From NCBI GenBank assembly GCA_026122225.1, contig JANEZZ010001666.1, positions 1 to 64,000 on the forward strand: a stretch of 64,000 nucleotides of DNA, in the 5' to 3' direction. A program made the position numbers and the translations under genes. The DNA comes from Heloderma charlesbogerti (lineage: Eukaryota; Chordata; Lepidosauria; Squamata; Helodermatidae). Of the stretch, positions 10,070 to 22,520 are shown one piece after another; the first letter of the stretch is position 1, and every line of letters begins with the position of its first letter. The notes under the pieces were generated by a model. It was not told the origin of the DNA. It saw only the letters and a list, made by a program, of their open reading frames with translations, and did no database searches.

Positions 10070-10951
10070 TAGGGCTGTGCAGGGACCCCCTAATCCGACT
10101 CAGAAGCTGCTTCGTAGCTTTGGCGGCAGGCCCGATTCAGCTCGGGCTGATTCGGGGGGGGGGGCAGACCTGACTCGGTCCCAAACCCAAAGTGGGATTT
10201 GGATGCCGAACCCCACTTTGGGTCCCCCCCAACGTCCCTGCACAACCCCCAGCTCCTTGCTGCTGCCTCCACTGCCTCTGCCGCCACCTTCTCTGCTGCC
10301 ATTGCCATCTCCTCTGCTGCCTCCTCCTCTGCCGCCTCCTCCTCTGCCGCCTTCTCCTCGCTGCCACCTTCTCCACCTTTGCCGCCATTGCTATCACCGC
10401 TGCCAGCTCCTGAGGCCTGGACACGCACTGGATGTGCACTGACTCTTATTGCGGGGAGTCACCATTTTTAAAATGGCAACCTCCTGGAAGTTCCTGCAAT
10501 AAGAGTTGGGGCATGTCCAGGCTTCAGGTCCTGATGGTGGTGATGATGGTGGCAGCAGACAAGAAAGTGCCAATGATGCCAGTGGAGGCAGAGGAGAAGG
10601 CAGTGGCGGCGATGACAGCGGTGGAGGAGGAGGAGGAGGCGGAAGAGGCGGAAGCAGAGAAGGTGGCAGTGGAGGCAGCAGGCAGCAGCAAAGGAGGTGG
10701 CAGTGGAGGTGGCGGTGACAGAGGTGGTGGCGGCGGAGGTGGTCAGCTCAGGTAAGGACCTGGAGGCACTGGCGTGGCTGGGCCAGGGGTGCCAAAGCGC
10801 CGAAGTGCACCGAGTACTTTGGAGAGCCCCCAACCTGCTCCAGGTTGCTTCGTGCCCCCTCCGCTTCACCACAGAAGGGGCTCAAAGTGAGCTGAAGCAG
10901 CCCGCATCTAGTCAGGGTTTGGGCCTTGGGCCAAAGCAAAGCACAGCCCTA
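10070..10951 (+). mobile_element. hAT-like element K, complete copy (882 bp)
   Basis: The termini are TAGGGCTGTGC and GCACAGCCCTA, an exact 11-bp inverted repeat. They are flanked by GTGAATAC (10062-10069) and GTGAACAC (10952-10959), matching at 7 of 8. The left arm is rich in CCT/GCC trinucleotides and the right arm in GGA/GGC trinucleotides, so the two can pair. Between them lies a hairpin around 10445-10510: ACTCTTATTGC is answered by GCAATAAGAGT, with ATTTTTAAAAT inside. No transposase is present. The frames of 100-130 codons on both strands are Ala-, Gly- and Pro-rich translations of the arms. Copies are at 4676 and 51700. Confidence 0.8.
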
Positions 10952-10959
10952 GTGAACAC

Positions 10960-12415
10960 ATACTTTCCAGTACAACGTCCCTTACTCAGGACCATATGGG
11001 GTTGCTGTTCCTAGCTAGGCCATGTTATTGTGTATAACGTGGCAGTGCTATCGAAGGGTGGCAACTTTTTCAAATGTGTCATGGCCATAACAGGAATTCA
11101 GTGGTGGGTATGGAGGGCATTATTTAAAGTGAACATGGGGCAGTATCCAATGGTGCTGTTGTGCTAATGAGAATGCCCACTACTGCAACAGGAAACTAGT
11201 GTTTGCTACAGTAACTGGAAACTAGCCTGAACTAGCGTTTCTGGAATGGAACAGGTCAGCAGAGCTTGTGGAATGGGCTCCGCTGATTTATCCCAATCCA
11301 TAAATGCTCATCTAAGCTAGTTTTGGGGGCTGCTGTAGCCAGCTCTAACTTCTTGCCGCACCATTGCACAACCTGATAAGTGCTGGTGGACTGCCAGCAC
11401 CGGATACTGTGCTGTGCTTCCACATCATTGTGGCTTAGGAAGATCCCAACAGTGGTCTGTAAGCTCTTCAGAGTACTCAAATTATAGAGATGTTGTGAGC
11501 GCCTGACTTAGCCCAGGAGGATGGCAAAATCCCGCACACCCAGCCCCCTCTCGGAGAACTCCAGGGCACTGATGGACCCAGCCAACAAGTGCCCTGGAGG
11601 CTGGAGCTCAGAAAGCAGCTGGGAACAGCTCAGACTTGGCAGCCCAACAGGCAGGAGGAAGAGGAGGTGGTTTCCCGTCCACTAGCCATCTCCTGCTTGC
11701 AAGCAAGAGAGAGCTAGTGGCTGGGGTGAGCTGGGGTGTGCCCCGTGCCGCATCCTGCTGTTGCCCTGTCAGCAGTCCTTGACAGCCCACCAGGCAGAAG
11801 GAAGAAGAGGCAGTGGCCCGTAGCAGGCAGCCTCCTGGCGGCTCCCCTCACTCACTCAGGCCCCATCCAGCAAGCACCAGCCATTTTGCTGGCTTGTTTT
11901 TTGTTTTTACAAAAAAAGGGGGCTAAAAGGAACTGCACTTATTTAAATGTGCACATTTTTAAAGCTTCCTTTCTTCGTAAAAAAAAAGAAAGTGGCAAAA
12001 TGGCGGGTGCTCACAGGATGCCCAGGGTGAGTGTGGGTTACTTGTCGAGCTCCTGGGGCCTCAAGCACAGGTCCAGGGGGAGGGGAGAGTGGGGGCGGCG
12101 CTTCAGCAGAGGGGCCCTGAGAACCCGGGCGAGGGTGGGTTCGCACATCTCTATTAAATTATGGAGGGCCTTTCATAAAAACTCACAGGCAGCAACCCCT
12201 GACTTCCCCAATTTTAGACAAACTAGGCTTTGCAGCAGCTTTCTAAAAGGGGCCATTACAAAAGTTAAGAGATCCCCCTCCCGTCCCCCGGCCTACTGTG
12301 TAATTTGAGCACTGCTCCTGGAGTGATTGTGTGGGGGAGCTATTCTTATACCTTATGTGGTAGACCTAAGAAATGTAGTGAGAATTTTATAGGCAAATTT
12401 ACTACTTTCAATATA
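10960..12415. other. unassigned, partly GC-rich sequence
   Basis: No gene recognised. The part from about 11590 to 12153 is GC-rich and ends TTCGCACATCTCTAT, which resembles a hAT-like terminus read inward, but I cannot place a matching left end. An open frame of 190 codons at 11736-12308 has no recognisable domain and is probably chance. Confidence 0.3.
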
Positions 12416-12421
12416 CATCCA

Positions 12422-12766
12422 GAGCTAGCGTCAAAGGTAGGCATGTTTGGGCATCTCCTGAGGGCCCACCCCCCTGCCGGGGCACACTGACAAGAGCCCC
12501 CTGCCGTTGCTTCTCCTCATCACCATCACAACTTGCTTATTCACCTGCCTCTTGCTCATGGTGGTGAGAAACAGTAGATGTCACTGCCTATTTGCTCACA
12601 ATTCTGCCTGTCAAGCAAGCAGCGATGAGAAAGAGGGCAAGGAGAAGCAGCAGCAGCTGGTGAGAATGGCAGTGAGAAGGCAGACTGACTGAAGGACAGG
12701 GCCCTTTGAGGATATCTCGCCCTCAGAAACCAAGGGCCCTCAGAAACCTGGCGCTTGTCCTATTTA
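12422..12766 (+). mobile_element. MITE family R, copy 2
   Basis: Left end CCAGAGCTAGCGTCAAAGG; right end GAAACCTGGCGCTTGTCC, which in reverse complement gives a short matching inverted terminus. Internal blocks (GGCATGTTTGGGCATCTCCT, AAGAGCCCCCTGCCG, CTTATTCACCTGCCTCTTGC, GGGCCCTCAGAAACC) match the copies at 6968 and 24640. Confidence 0.6.
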
Positions 12767-12769
12767 CAG

Positions 12770-14340
12770 CCTTCCCACTGCTTTTTTCTTTTACGTGATA
12801 ACTATCTTCCTGAATGAAAGGACATGCTGCTATGAGATTGCTTTTCTTGTGCTTCTGAATCATAATGTATTGAGTCTCACTGGAGGGGGGGGCGGTTACC
12901 CTTAGAAAATTTATTCCTCAGTTGGGCAAGGAAGCTCCGCAGCACATTAGGCTGGAGGGTACTGTGTATCCAGCTGTATAGCTAATTATGAACGAGGGCT
13001 TCTCTTTTATGTGCTGCAAAAGAATGTTTGCACACACAGCACCCTTTGCAAACAAACAAACATCAATAAGTTGGGTGAAAAAGACCACAGACAATCGTGC
13101 ATAAAGAGTAATTACAGCTATGTTTGTGCAAGCTGCAAATCCAGAATATGATTATGGAAAAATGGAAAATGGAGATTGTATCCTCTGCTTTTCAGTAAGG
13201 CTTGTTTAAAATCATGCTTACCATTTGAATACCTAAACACATGCTTTTGATTCCTTATGTGGTCTCATTGCCACACCATGACGGTATGGATCATTGACAT
13301 GACATCTATATGAAAGAGACCAACATACCATAAACAATTTTGTTGGAAAAAAAGTGTGTTCTTTTGTTTTGAAGAAGAAAAAAAAGACAGGGGCTACTGG
13401 AATATAATTTCTTAATAACTAGTTATCTGTCACTCATCATTAGAACTCCCCCGCCTCTCTCTCTCACACACATACTCTATAAACTATAAAATGGAGTGAA
13501 AAACTTATTTTGTGCTCAAGCTCTTCAATAATTCTTTTCTACTGCAGTTGTTTTCCATGGGCCACCAGGAATGGTTCAGAGACATCAGTAAAAAATACAG
13601 ACAGTTTTAAAACTGTTGACAAACCACATGATTTGTTAAATATTAAGCACAGCACCTTCGGCAAAACAGCCTCCAGTGTTATGTGTTGTTGGATTTTTTT
13701 AAAGGGATGTTCTTTTCCTTTTGAAAGTATTATAAATTTAAGTTTTTTCAGTCTTTTCATGTGGATGCTTTTAACTTTTATTATCTAGTATTTTGTTATT
13801 TCTAGCAGTAAAATGGGCAGGTTTGGAGTGATATGCCTATGATTTATACTGCAGGCCTCAAAGTCACTTTTACTGTATGACTTCAGCATCATTTAAAACA
13901 AAAGTGATCCTAATAAAGTATATATTGTTCAAGCATATAATACGAGAGAGTGCAACAACAAGGTTTATTTCTGTGAAGTCAATTTCAAACACATTTTCAG
14001 TAAACAAAGTCTTTTAGGAATTGCCACATGTTTAGAAATATTAATATTGCATCAGTCTGCCATTCTCCTACTGTGACAGACATAGCTAACAATCTTGGGT
14101 TCATTTACACAAAATGTATTCAGATCCTGTGGTTTGCATGTTTAAAAACAGGTACAAATGATAATCAAGATGCATGGATAAATGCTTCTGTGGTTTATCC
14201 TTGCCAATATGAAGATGTACATTACATCACATTCACTTTTTGTTTTTGTTTTTAAAGAGGATTGTTACCGAAATAAGCTCAGACAGATAACTGATCTTGG
14301 ACCTGTGAACTCAGTGTTCTTCACTTCCCAGTCTTGAATG
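12770..14340. other. unassigned non-coding sequence
   Basis: No repeat family or gene recognised. AT-rich, with several short frames that do not look coding. Confidence 0.35.
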
Positions 14341-14344
14341 CCCA

Positions 14345-14714
14345 TCTGTTTTGTGTGTGCATTCTGTGTGTGTGTGAATTCCGTGAATTCTGTGTGTGTG
14401 CATTCTCTCTCTCTCTCTCTGTCAGGCTCTCTCTGTGTGTGCATTCTCTGTGTGTGTGCATTCTGTGAATTCTCTGTGTGTGCATTCTTTCTCTCTCTCT
14501 CTCTCTCTCTCTGTGGGTGTGGGTGTGCATTCTGTGTGTGTGTGAATTCTGTGAATTCAGAATTCCATGAATTCTGTGCATGCACATTCTTTCTCTGTGT
14601 GTGTGCATTCTGTGTGTATGTGTGTGTGCATGCATTCTGTGTGTGTACATGTGCATTCTGTGTGCACGTGCGTGCATTCTCTCTCTCTCTCTTTGTGCAT
14701 GTGTGTGGTTTTTC
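14345..14714. repeat. compound TG/CT simple repeat with GCATTCT spacers
   Basis: About 370 bp alternates (TG)n and (CT)n tracts joined by GCATTCT or GAATTC-containing spacers, giving a higher-order pattern. Cys-, Val- and Ser-rich frames on one strand and His-, Arg- and Glu-rich frames on the other are translations of the repeat, not genes. Confidence 0.9.
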
Positions 14715-14761
14715 ACTCCATGCTCTTCAAATGTTATTTATGTGTTCTCTGTTTTTTACTT

Positions 14762-15084
14762 CAGGGGTGCAGAACCTCTGGCCTGGGGGCTAAATCCAGC
14801 CCTCTAGCATTGCCCAGATGGCAATGCTTGCTTCCCCTGGCCCCACCCTGTTTTCCCCAACCAACAATCATTTGGTGGCTTTCTGCTTGTGTTTTACCCT
14901 TTCCCAAAGGTGGAGATGCCTCTCCTAAGACTTAGTTTAGTTACTGGCAGTAAGAGCCTTCAGCTAATATATTTTTGGCCCCGCCCCTTTGGCCTCTAGC
15001 CCTGCCCACCACTGGAATGCAGCCCATGAAAGCATCTCCAAAATGGAATTCGGCCTTCGGGCTGAAAGAGGTTCTGCAACTCTC
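14762..15084. mobile_element. hAT-like MITE, 323 bp
   Basis: The left end CAGGGGTGCAGAACCTCTGG pairs with the right end CTGAAAGAGGTTCTGCAACT. The flanks TTTTACTT and CTTTACTC agree at 6 of 8, consistent with an aged 8-bp duplication. No coding capacity. Confidence 0.65.
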
Positions 15085-15089
15085 CTTTA

Positions 15090-16275
15090 CTCCCTGTTCG
15101 GAGGTATCCATCTTCTTGCAATATACATCCCCCCCTCTCTCTGTATCCTTCGTTCCACATTCATTTGTTGCTACCATGTAAGACAGAGGTGCTGCTGGCC
15201 CTCATCCTGCCCACACACATCTCTTTCCTCCTGAAGATTCCAGCTAGGCCCACACTATGCCCTCTTCTTCTGCCCATTCCTTGACAGTTCTCTGGCAGGC
15301 AGCTACTCTGTCCAACTCACTCCTGGAAGACATTATTTGGGTGCCTTTTTCTTGCAACCTAACACCCCATGCTGCTTTCCAGTAAAGCCCTGTAGAGATC
15401 CCAGTAAAGCCTTCCCAGCAAAGCCTTGCTAAGTTCCACTTGGATTCATCCTCTGATTCTGGCTTTTCCTCCCTCTAACATGTCTCTCAGCTGTTTAGGA
15501 TAGGTAATATCTCCTAACTTTCTCAATCCTAATCTTCCTCCCCTCCTCCCTCATTTTTCTTCCTCTTGTCCAAGATGACCTTCAGTAATTTATTTGACTT
15601 TTGCATTTGTTTTCCTTTATCAATAATCCCCCCCTTTTTTTTCCTAGAAAAGCTCTGATCTCAACCCTTGTTTCTCCCTCCTGGGTACCTTATGAGTGAA
15701 CTTTGCTGTGTGGCCCAACGTTTGTAATAGTACCCATGTTGTTTTTTCTGTTGTTTTGGTAAAACATGCTATTTTCTGGGCCAGCTCTACTGAACTCACA
15801 GAAACGTGTCCTTTGGCAGAATAGAGTGAAGCAGGTCCCCGAGCACCAGAATAAGTCTACCCCCATCATTTGTGTTCCAGAAGGATCTACTCCCCAAATA
15901 CGATAAAAAAAATAGGTTTTGAATTTGTGTGAGTGTGTATGATCTCCTGGCCAGTCAGTCCTGTGAGTTTGCCAGTGCTAACCATCTGGGGTGAACAAAT
16001 GATCCATGCTGTCAAAGTGGATTCCAATTTGTTTACTAGCCCACAGTCCAGCAAGGGGTGACACACTTATAATAATAGACACTTTTACATTATCCACAAC
16101 CCTTTCGCACACATGACAATTGCTGAATTGGAGTGCTCGTACTGGAGAGAAATGTGAGAGTGCACTTGGTTCTACTGTTTCAACAAGCCTGTTCAGAATT
16201 CAAACCACAGCTTTGAGAACACCTGCTAGCATTTTTTTTTTAAAGTATGTCTTTAAGATGATCATGTAAGCCACA
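15090..16275. other. unassigned non-coding sequence
   Basis: Pyrimidine-rich stretches around 15500-15680. No gene or repeat recognised. Confidence 0.35.
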
Positions 16276-16278
16276 TAG

Positions 16279-16538
16279 TAGCCCTATTCAGGTGTTCTCT
16301 TACTGGGCTTAGCTAACACACAAGGAAAGGGAGTGTTCCAGCCTTGCCTCTCTCCACTGTATCAGCTTTCTGGCTATCATGGAGAGGCCCCATGGATAGA
16401 GGAGCCCCCTCCTCTTCAGACAGTCACCCTCCACAAGTAGAGGGCAACAAATGCTACGAAGGAGAGAGGAGGGGCCCAAACATCCCCTTTCCTCACATGT
16501 TAGCTAAACCAGGTAAGGGTATGCCTGAACAGGGCTAT
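16279..16538. mobile_element. MITE family U
   Basis: The left end TAGCCCTATTCAGGTGTT is answered by the right end TATGCCTGAACAGGGCTATA. The inner flanks TTAGCTAACA and TTAGCTAAACC lie just inside. A similar left end (GCAGCCCTATTCAGGCATT) occurs at 18506, just before the element at 18709. Confidence 0.55.
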
Positions 16539-16559
16539 AGTGTCACTTAAAAAATAATA

Positions 16560-18500
16560 TTTGGTCTCAAAAGTTTCTGTTCCCTTGCTCTCGTCTTCTT
16601 ATAGCCAGTCCTTTTCTAAGTAGTGTCTTCCTCAAGTCTTCACTCCCACCTCACCCCACTTCTGAGGTTAATAATTTTCTTCCCCCTATTCAGAAAGTAC
16701 ATATTTAACACACCAAGTAAGTTTCCAGCAAAGGAAGAGTGTATTGCTTCATAAGGAGCACAGTATATAAAGAGCACATATTGGATTGATTCAGACATTT
16801 TGGGGAACCATGGCTTCCTGTTATGAAAACAAGACTGTACTTCCCTCAAGCTTTCATGCTGTCCCTTCCTTTTCCATCTCCCCCTCTCCATGTGATAGAA
16901 GGATATTGAAACTGCCTCCTTCCTCTTTTGAACTTATTCAGTTCCTCTTTAGTCCAAACTCAGGATATAGAACAATGTGGTTTGTTGTAGCTGTGGCTAT
17001 AGTTAACAAGTCAGGTTATCAAAACATAGTCTCATCCTTGTTTGTTTTTAGCTAAACACAAACCACAGTTTCCAGATTCAGACATAATAGGGTACTGTGG
17101 TTAGTTCAAAAGCTTTCTATCTCCTGTCTTGTGCCAAGGAGAAGAGGATGGGAGCAGAGTGCAAGGCTCATGCAGGCATATTCTTAAAACAGGGAACCAT
17201 GATTTCTTATTATGTCTGAGCTTGGTCACAGTGTTAGCTCTCTTACCAACTTATCTCAGAGACCAGCTTCTCATTCAGCAGGAGGCAGCTGCTTAACTTT
17301 TTAATTCAAACCTCACATCATCAAACAGCTTGAACTTCTTCGTGAGCAGATTTGGTAATTTGGATCTGAGAGAAGAAAGAGCTAGATGCAGGCAGATCAT
17401 TTGAGTATTAGTGAACTTTATAGCTTCATAGCACATATTCTGTACCAAAATGTAGGGGGCTGTGCCATGGTCCCCTCACCATATGAGTTAATATGAATGG
17501 GTGAACTTTATTGACATTAGCATTCTTGTTATAGTGAGCCAGTTGTATTATCACCACTCCTCTGTCATCTAAAAGAGAAAAAAGAAGAAGCTGTCTGAAG
17601 ACAAATTCCTTCATTAACACTCAGTGTTAATATACCATTATTTCTACAGTCAGTTTTCTTCTGTCCAGTGATGACGTAAACTCCAATGACAACAAAATTA
17701 AGATCTTCTCTATTCTTCAGTTTTGTTTTCTAGGTTTGTGCCTCTGATATTTTAGGGAGGCTGTTCCCACCTCCTTGCTGTTGATGGATTTTGTGTAATA
17801 ATATCCCAATTTCCAGAGTCAGCACCCAGAATGCCTTTATATTGTTATGGTCCTTTGCTTCTGCTATTGTATCACATGGAAAAGCAATTCTGCCTTTCCA
17901 CAACAGCCTTTCCACTCGGAGAGGGCCTTTTCAGAAAGTGGGGAGAATCTATCAGAAGCCATTAGAGATCAACCCACTTTGATAAAGGTTTCTGTCATTT
18001 GCCGAAAACCTCTCCTCTCCCATCATACACATCTAATCAATCATCCTGCAGCAGCCCATTCCACAGTAGCAAGTGTTGCTACTCGTTTCTCCTCCCTGCC
18101 TAAAATAAATTCACGCTTTATATCCTTCAGGAATGATGACATATGTATAATCAGCTGTTCCCTATACAGAAGTACTGCTTGTTGATCCCATACTAGGCTG
18201 CCTTCACCCAGAGGCCTTTTGAAATTGCACCTAACTATAAAGTTGACTATTAACCAGCTGCCATGTTATGAGTGTACATGTGTTAGAGAGAACTGGGCTG
18301 GGGGAGAGGGAGAATGTGCTCAGTGCATTGTTTTTAAGTTTACAGTCCTAGCTGATAATGTGTGTTAAAGGGTAACAGAACAGACAGATGTGAGCAGGTG
18401 GAATAAGAGAATGAACTGGATATGTCATATGTCATTGAATGCTACAAAATCCTTTAATAAACTCTTAAAAGTGGAATGATTATGTATTAAGATAAAGGTG
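16560..18500. other. mostly unassigned; possible decayed MITE at 16785-17225
   Basis: TTCAGACATTTTGGGGAACC near 16791 is loosely complementary to GGGAACCATGATTTC followed by a TATGTCTGA near 17193-17218, suggesting an old inverted-repeat element. Nothing else is recognised. Confidence 0.25.
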
Positions 18501-18587
18501 TCTGCAGCCCTATTCAGGCATTATTACCTTAGCCTATTGCGGAAGGAATGGGGTCATGCACACTAGTCCTACCTTCAACATACTCCC

Positions 18588-18590
<3 letters not shown>

Positions 18591-18631
<41 letters not shown>

Positions 18632-18633
18632 CA
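18591..18633. repeat. (CA)n microsatellite
   Basis: Dinucleotide run with a few interruptions. Confidence 0.95.
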
Positions 18634-18708
18634 CCAGCTCCACCCCAGACCTTCTTGTGTTGAGCAAGAAGGCCTGAAGGCAAATTCTTCTCATGGCTTT
18701 GCTCAGAA

Positions 18709-19391
18709 TTAGTGCTGTGCTGAAAATTTCTCCCACATGTTTTTCGGCCATTCTCGTTCAATTTGATTGAAAAGAAATTGCTTTTGAAAAGAAATTCAAA
18801 GGAGGAGAAATTTCAGAGAAATTCTCATGGGTTGGGTTTGGGGTTCTTGGCCTTACCTTACTTGTGAGGTGGCTGAGGAGTGTGCGTGAGTGTCCTGTCT
18901 GTCATTGTACAGTAATCTCTGTGGCAGCACGTAGCCTCCTCGGCTTTCCGCACTTCAGTTAAAGCCATCCTGAGGCAATTCCTCCCATGGGGCTTTTTCA
19001 GTTCAGGAAGTGCAAGTGGCCTGGGAGGCTGCAGAGCAGTGGAAAGATATGTAATACAGAGAGAAAACACACACAACACTCTCGGACACCTTGCATTGAT
19101 TAGGTAAGCTCAAAAATACCACCAAAAGAAATTCAAAATTCTGCTTCAAGAAAGTGAAGGCCTCAACATAGTTGATGCTGTTACCACTTACAGAAGCAGT
19201 GCGATAAACCAAAAACCCTGAGGAAAAAAGAAAGCACCTGTGCTACAGCCCCTGCCAATAGCAAGCCCTATCTGTGAGAAACTGTTGGAGAATTTCTCCT
19301 CTCCTAGGAGAAATTCAGTGAAATTATTCCCCCAGTTTTTCTGCCCAGAAATAGGCTGGAGAATTTTGAGAGGCCATTTGCACACAGCTCT
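18709..19391 (+). mobile_element. hAT-like element H, complete copy 1
   Basis: The ends TTAGTGCTGTGC and CACAGCTCT face each other and are flanked by GCTCAGAA and GCTTAGAA (7 of 8). Internal landmarks shared with the copies at 22530 and 35681 include TTTTTCGGCCATTCTCGTTC, GTAGCCTCCTCGGCTTTCCG, ATTCCTCCCATGGGGC and GCCTGGGAGGCTGCAGAG. No transposase. This copy shows how the family looks without the later insertions in the other two copies. Confidence 0.7.
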
Positions 19392-19399
19392 GCTTAGAA

Positions 19400-20540
19400 T
19401 CCCCCTTTGGGCTCAAGGTGGGAAGGTCGAGTGGAGCGGGCACATGCAGAGACCTTGAGGGTGGGGCTAGCATGCATGGCATTCTCCTTCTGCCATTTGA
19501 TTTGGTAATCACGTGTCAATAAGGCTTGTGATACATCTGTATCTAACATGTATTATGGATATTAGTGGTAAATGTCTGTTAAGGAGGAAAATGGGTGCAC
19601 AATGACTTTTGATGGGTAGTGCTAGGAGCTCTCCATCTGGAAGCGCCATAAGAGGCTTTGTAGAGGTTCTAATTCCTATATTTACATTAACCAAAGATGC
19701 TGGACACAGTCTTTTAGGAAGCAGAGCTACAGTACTTAGCTTCTGCTGTATATATGGGAGGAAATGAAAACAAAGAGATCCCTATTAATCTACTTTGATT
19801 AATCAGGCTTTACTATGCTAGAATTAGCATTTATTTCTTGAATAAAAATATGGTCTGATAGAAATAATCTTCTTAAAAGACAACACTCGTTATGTCAAGC
19901 TTTATTTTTAAACAATAGGAAATATTTGAATAGCTTAACACTGCCAAAGCAAGAATGCCTAACAAAAGAAAGCTCAATTCCTGCCCATAGTAACTGCCCA
20001 ACAATTAATCCCACCTACTGTATATTTTTCCAGTTAATAAATCTTGGTGGGAAGGCTCATCAAGCAGTTGCAAAAAGTTCTGCATTATTTTTGAACTAGA
20101 TGTGATCAGAAAGTACAAGCTGTTAAGATAAACACCGTCTCCTCACTGAAGTCTAATGAGATGTGAAAAAGGCAACATTCTAACTGTTCATTGAAACTGA
20201 AATATTAAGGGATGCCGTGAGATGTTGTTTTAATGAAAGCAAATCACTTGTGTATTTCTTAAGTTTCATACCTTGGGCCCATCAAATATAGCAAGGTGCA
20301 TTTTGCAGGGCTCTGAAATGGCTCTTTCAATCCCTCCTAGGTATGAGATCATTTGGGCATTAGCATTCGAAAAAAAACAACACATCAGCATTTCAACCAT
20401 CATATCTACATCTACAGTATATCCCCATTTCATCAACAGGGATGTTTAAGAGTATTTTTTTGTGTACTCCAAAATTTTCTTTGCATATCCCACTTAGAGC
20501 AATGGCCCTTTGCAACAAAACTCAGAATTGAAGAGACAGC
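19400..20540. other. unassigned non-coding sequence
   Basis: No recognisable gene or repeat. Confidence 0.35.
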
Positions 20541-20544
20541 ACAC

Positions 20545-21040
20545 CGAACACTGGGTAACTAACTTTATTAAATTACACCAAGAGGTCTGCAATGGTGAAA
20601 ACTGCACAGGTTTTACTAAGGTTATCTAGTGAGGGTAAGCCTAATCCAGCCTGGAGGTCAAAGACAGCCAAATGGCCCTGCTGCTGCCCCTTTAAGTATT
20701 GAGGAGTGCTCTCCTGAGGCCCAGTCCCATGGGTCCCAAGATTCTGACACCTGCAGACCCCAAAGGGTTGCTTTCCCTTCCAGTGGCAGGGCCCTAAGTG
20801 GCAGGTCCCTGAAATCCCCTTTCACCTTAAAGGCATTTCTGATTTCCGGGTGCTCACCAATGATGCACTCCCTATGTGCCCTACCCACTCTGCCCACCCA
20901 TGTTCAGATCACTTCTGACTTACTTGAAGGCTCAGTACAGAGTATGTGAAATAACCAAAGAATCTTGCCCCCAATCTGTCTGTTTGGCAAAATAATCCCC
21001 CTTAGTCCTTAAATGACCAATACTATCCACACTGAATCAT
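20545..21040. other. unassigned segment, possibly an LTR in reverse
   Basis: Contains ACTTTATTAAATTACACC near 20563 and GC-richer sequence beyond it, reminiscent of an LTR read backwards. No ends or target duplication were found. A segment at 32840-33045 has a similar ATTTATTAAACTTTATACAT stretch. Confidence 0.2.
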
Positions 21041-21415
21041 TCCTCGGGGCGGGAGGGTAGGGGCCAACAAATAGCAAGTGCATCTAGGTATGCACAGGGC
21101 CTTCTTAAATAATCTGGCTAAGCCTATCCAGTGCCAGCATAGGGATGCAATGTGCATCTGCGCACCATCATTGCATGCCTGTCTCCTTCTGGGACCAGCT
21201 GCAAAAGCTACCTCCCTGCACAACAGCTATGGCCTGCTGAGGAGAGTATTGGGTTGACGTATAGGATTTTATGTCATAAATTAGCACTAGCACAATAATT
21301 GGATCAATTTGGCTGGAGAGTGGGTGACAAGTGTCACTGTGCTAAATTTTTTGATCTATTTATTTTCAACCATTCATGGGGTGGGGGGAAGAAATTGCAT
21401 GCAAGAATTGTGGGA

Positions 21416-21791
21416 AGGGGTGAGAATTTAGGATACATTTCTCAATGTCCAGGGCTTCTGTGTTTACCTTACTGTAAGGAGATTGCTGAGGGGTGGTCCT
21501 CATCTTCTTTTTTTGGACTTTTAACAACAACAACAACAACAACTTCCTTAGCTTTCAGGCACTCATCAGGTGGCAGCACAGGAAAGCCCCAAGGAAGGAA
21601 GACCTGGTTAAGTCCTCCAGGGGACTTGTCAGAAAGTTCAAGCAGCCAGACAGGCTACATGGACAGAACAGGATAATAATTGTAAAATAAAGAGCACACT
21701 CTCCATCATCACCCTCAGCTACCTCCTTACAGTAAGGTAACCACTGAAGCCCTGCAGCCTGAGAAATTTCTCCAAAATTCTCAACATCCCT
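21416..21791. mobile_element. hAT-like MITE M with inverted arms
   Basis: The left arm (GGGGTGAGAATTTAGGATAC, then CAGGGCTTCTGTGTTTACCT and TACTGTAAGGAG) is complementary to the right arm (CTCCTTACAGTAAGGTAACC, CTGAAGCCCTG, then ATTCTCAACATCCCTG). The right terminus, read inward, is CAGGGATGTTGAGAATT, similar to the TAGGGATG ends elsewhere. The interior is unique and carries an (AAC)n run. Confidence 0.55.
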
Positions 21792-21799
21792 GCAAAAGT

Positions 21800-22520
21800 G
21801 GCAGAAAAACTACTGCCTCTCTTTCACAGGGAAAAGAAGAAGTTGTGAAGGGCAGGTGGAGTTTTGCCACAGCGCTAGCAACAAGTATGCTAGCAACAAG
21901 GGAGCCTATAACCATTGCCTGATAAGATTTCAGCAGTAGACTCTGGGGGTCCATTCAAAATCAGAGGCATCTAAACACAAGGAGTTAAAGAGAAATCTCT
22001 AAAGAAATTGGAGCAGAAAGGGGCCTTTCGTTATACTCTCAGTAAGGAAGTCAATATTATTGCTCTGTACACAAAACAGCAAAATGAGCAGAAGTAACAA
22101 AGGCTCTCCATCGTTTGTGCAGTTTCTTCAGGGTTGTTTTCAAGCTTCATTGCTCTTCTGCACAGCAAGGTGAATAAGATGTCAATGGGATAGATTTAAT
22201 ATGTTCAGGGTCTGCGTCATTTATAATATTTGCCAATTCTTCATTAAACAGATCGACATGACTCAGCTTTCAAGGTCAGTTAAATTTGATAAGGATGGGA
22301 ACAAAGGTGAGGAAGCTGCTCTCAGAGATAATCTATAAGTAGTTCAAAGATTATTGGCCCTGATATTTTTAAAAGGACATATCTCTGAACTTGGAAAGAA
22401 AGAAAAAAAGCTAGATTGGACAAAGAAATTTTAGAGAAATTAAACAAGTGAAAAAAGGGGGGAATCAAATCCCCAATTCAGTCAATGAATGGAAAGACTG
22501 AAGCAAGCAGTCCACACAGC
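21800..22520. other. unassigned non-coding sequence
   Basis: Nothing recognised. Confidence 0.35.

Noticed and set aside
10062..10872. Several Ala-, Ser-, Gly- and Glu-rich frames of 70-134 codons
   Set aside because: Same cause: simple trinucleotide arms of the complete K element. No domain, and mirrored on both strands.
11736..12308. 190-codon frame
   Set aside because: Arg/Ser/Pro-rich translation of GC-rich non-coding DNA with no domain, and a shadow frame opposite.
14265..14935. Cys/Val-rich and His/Arg/Glu-rich frames up to 151 codons
   Set aside because: They fall in the TG/CT simple repeat. The sequence pattern, not selection, keeps them open.
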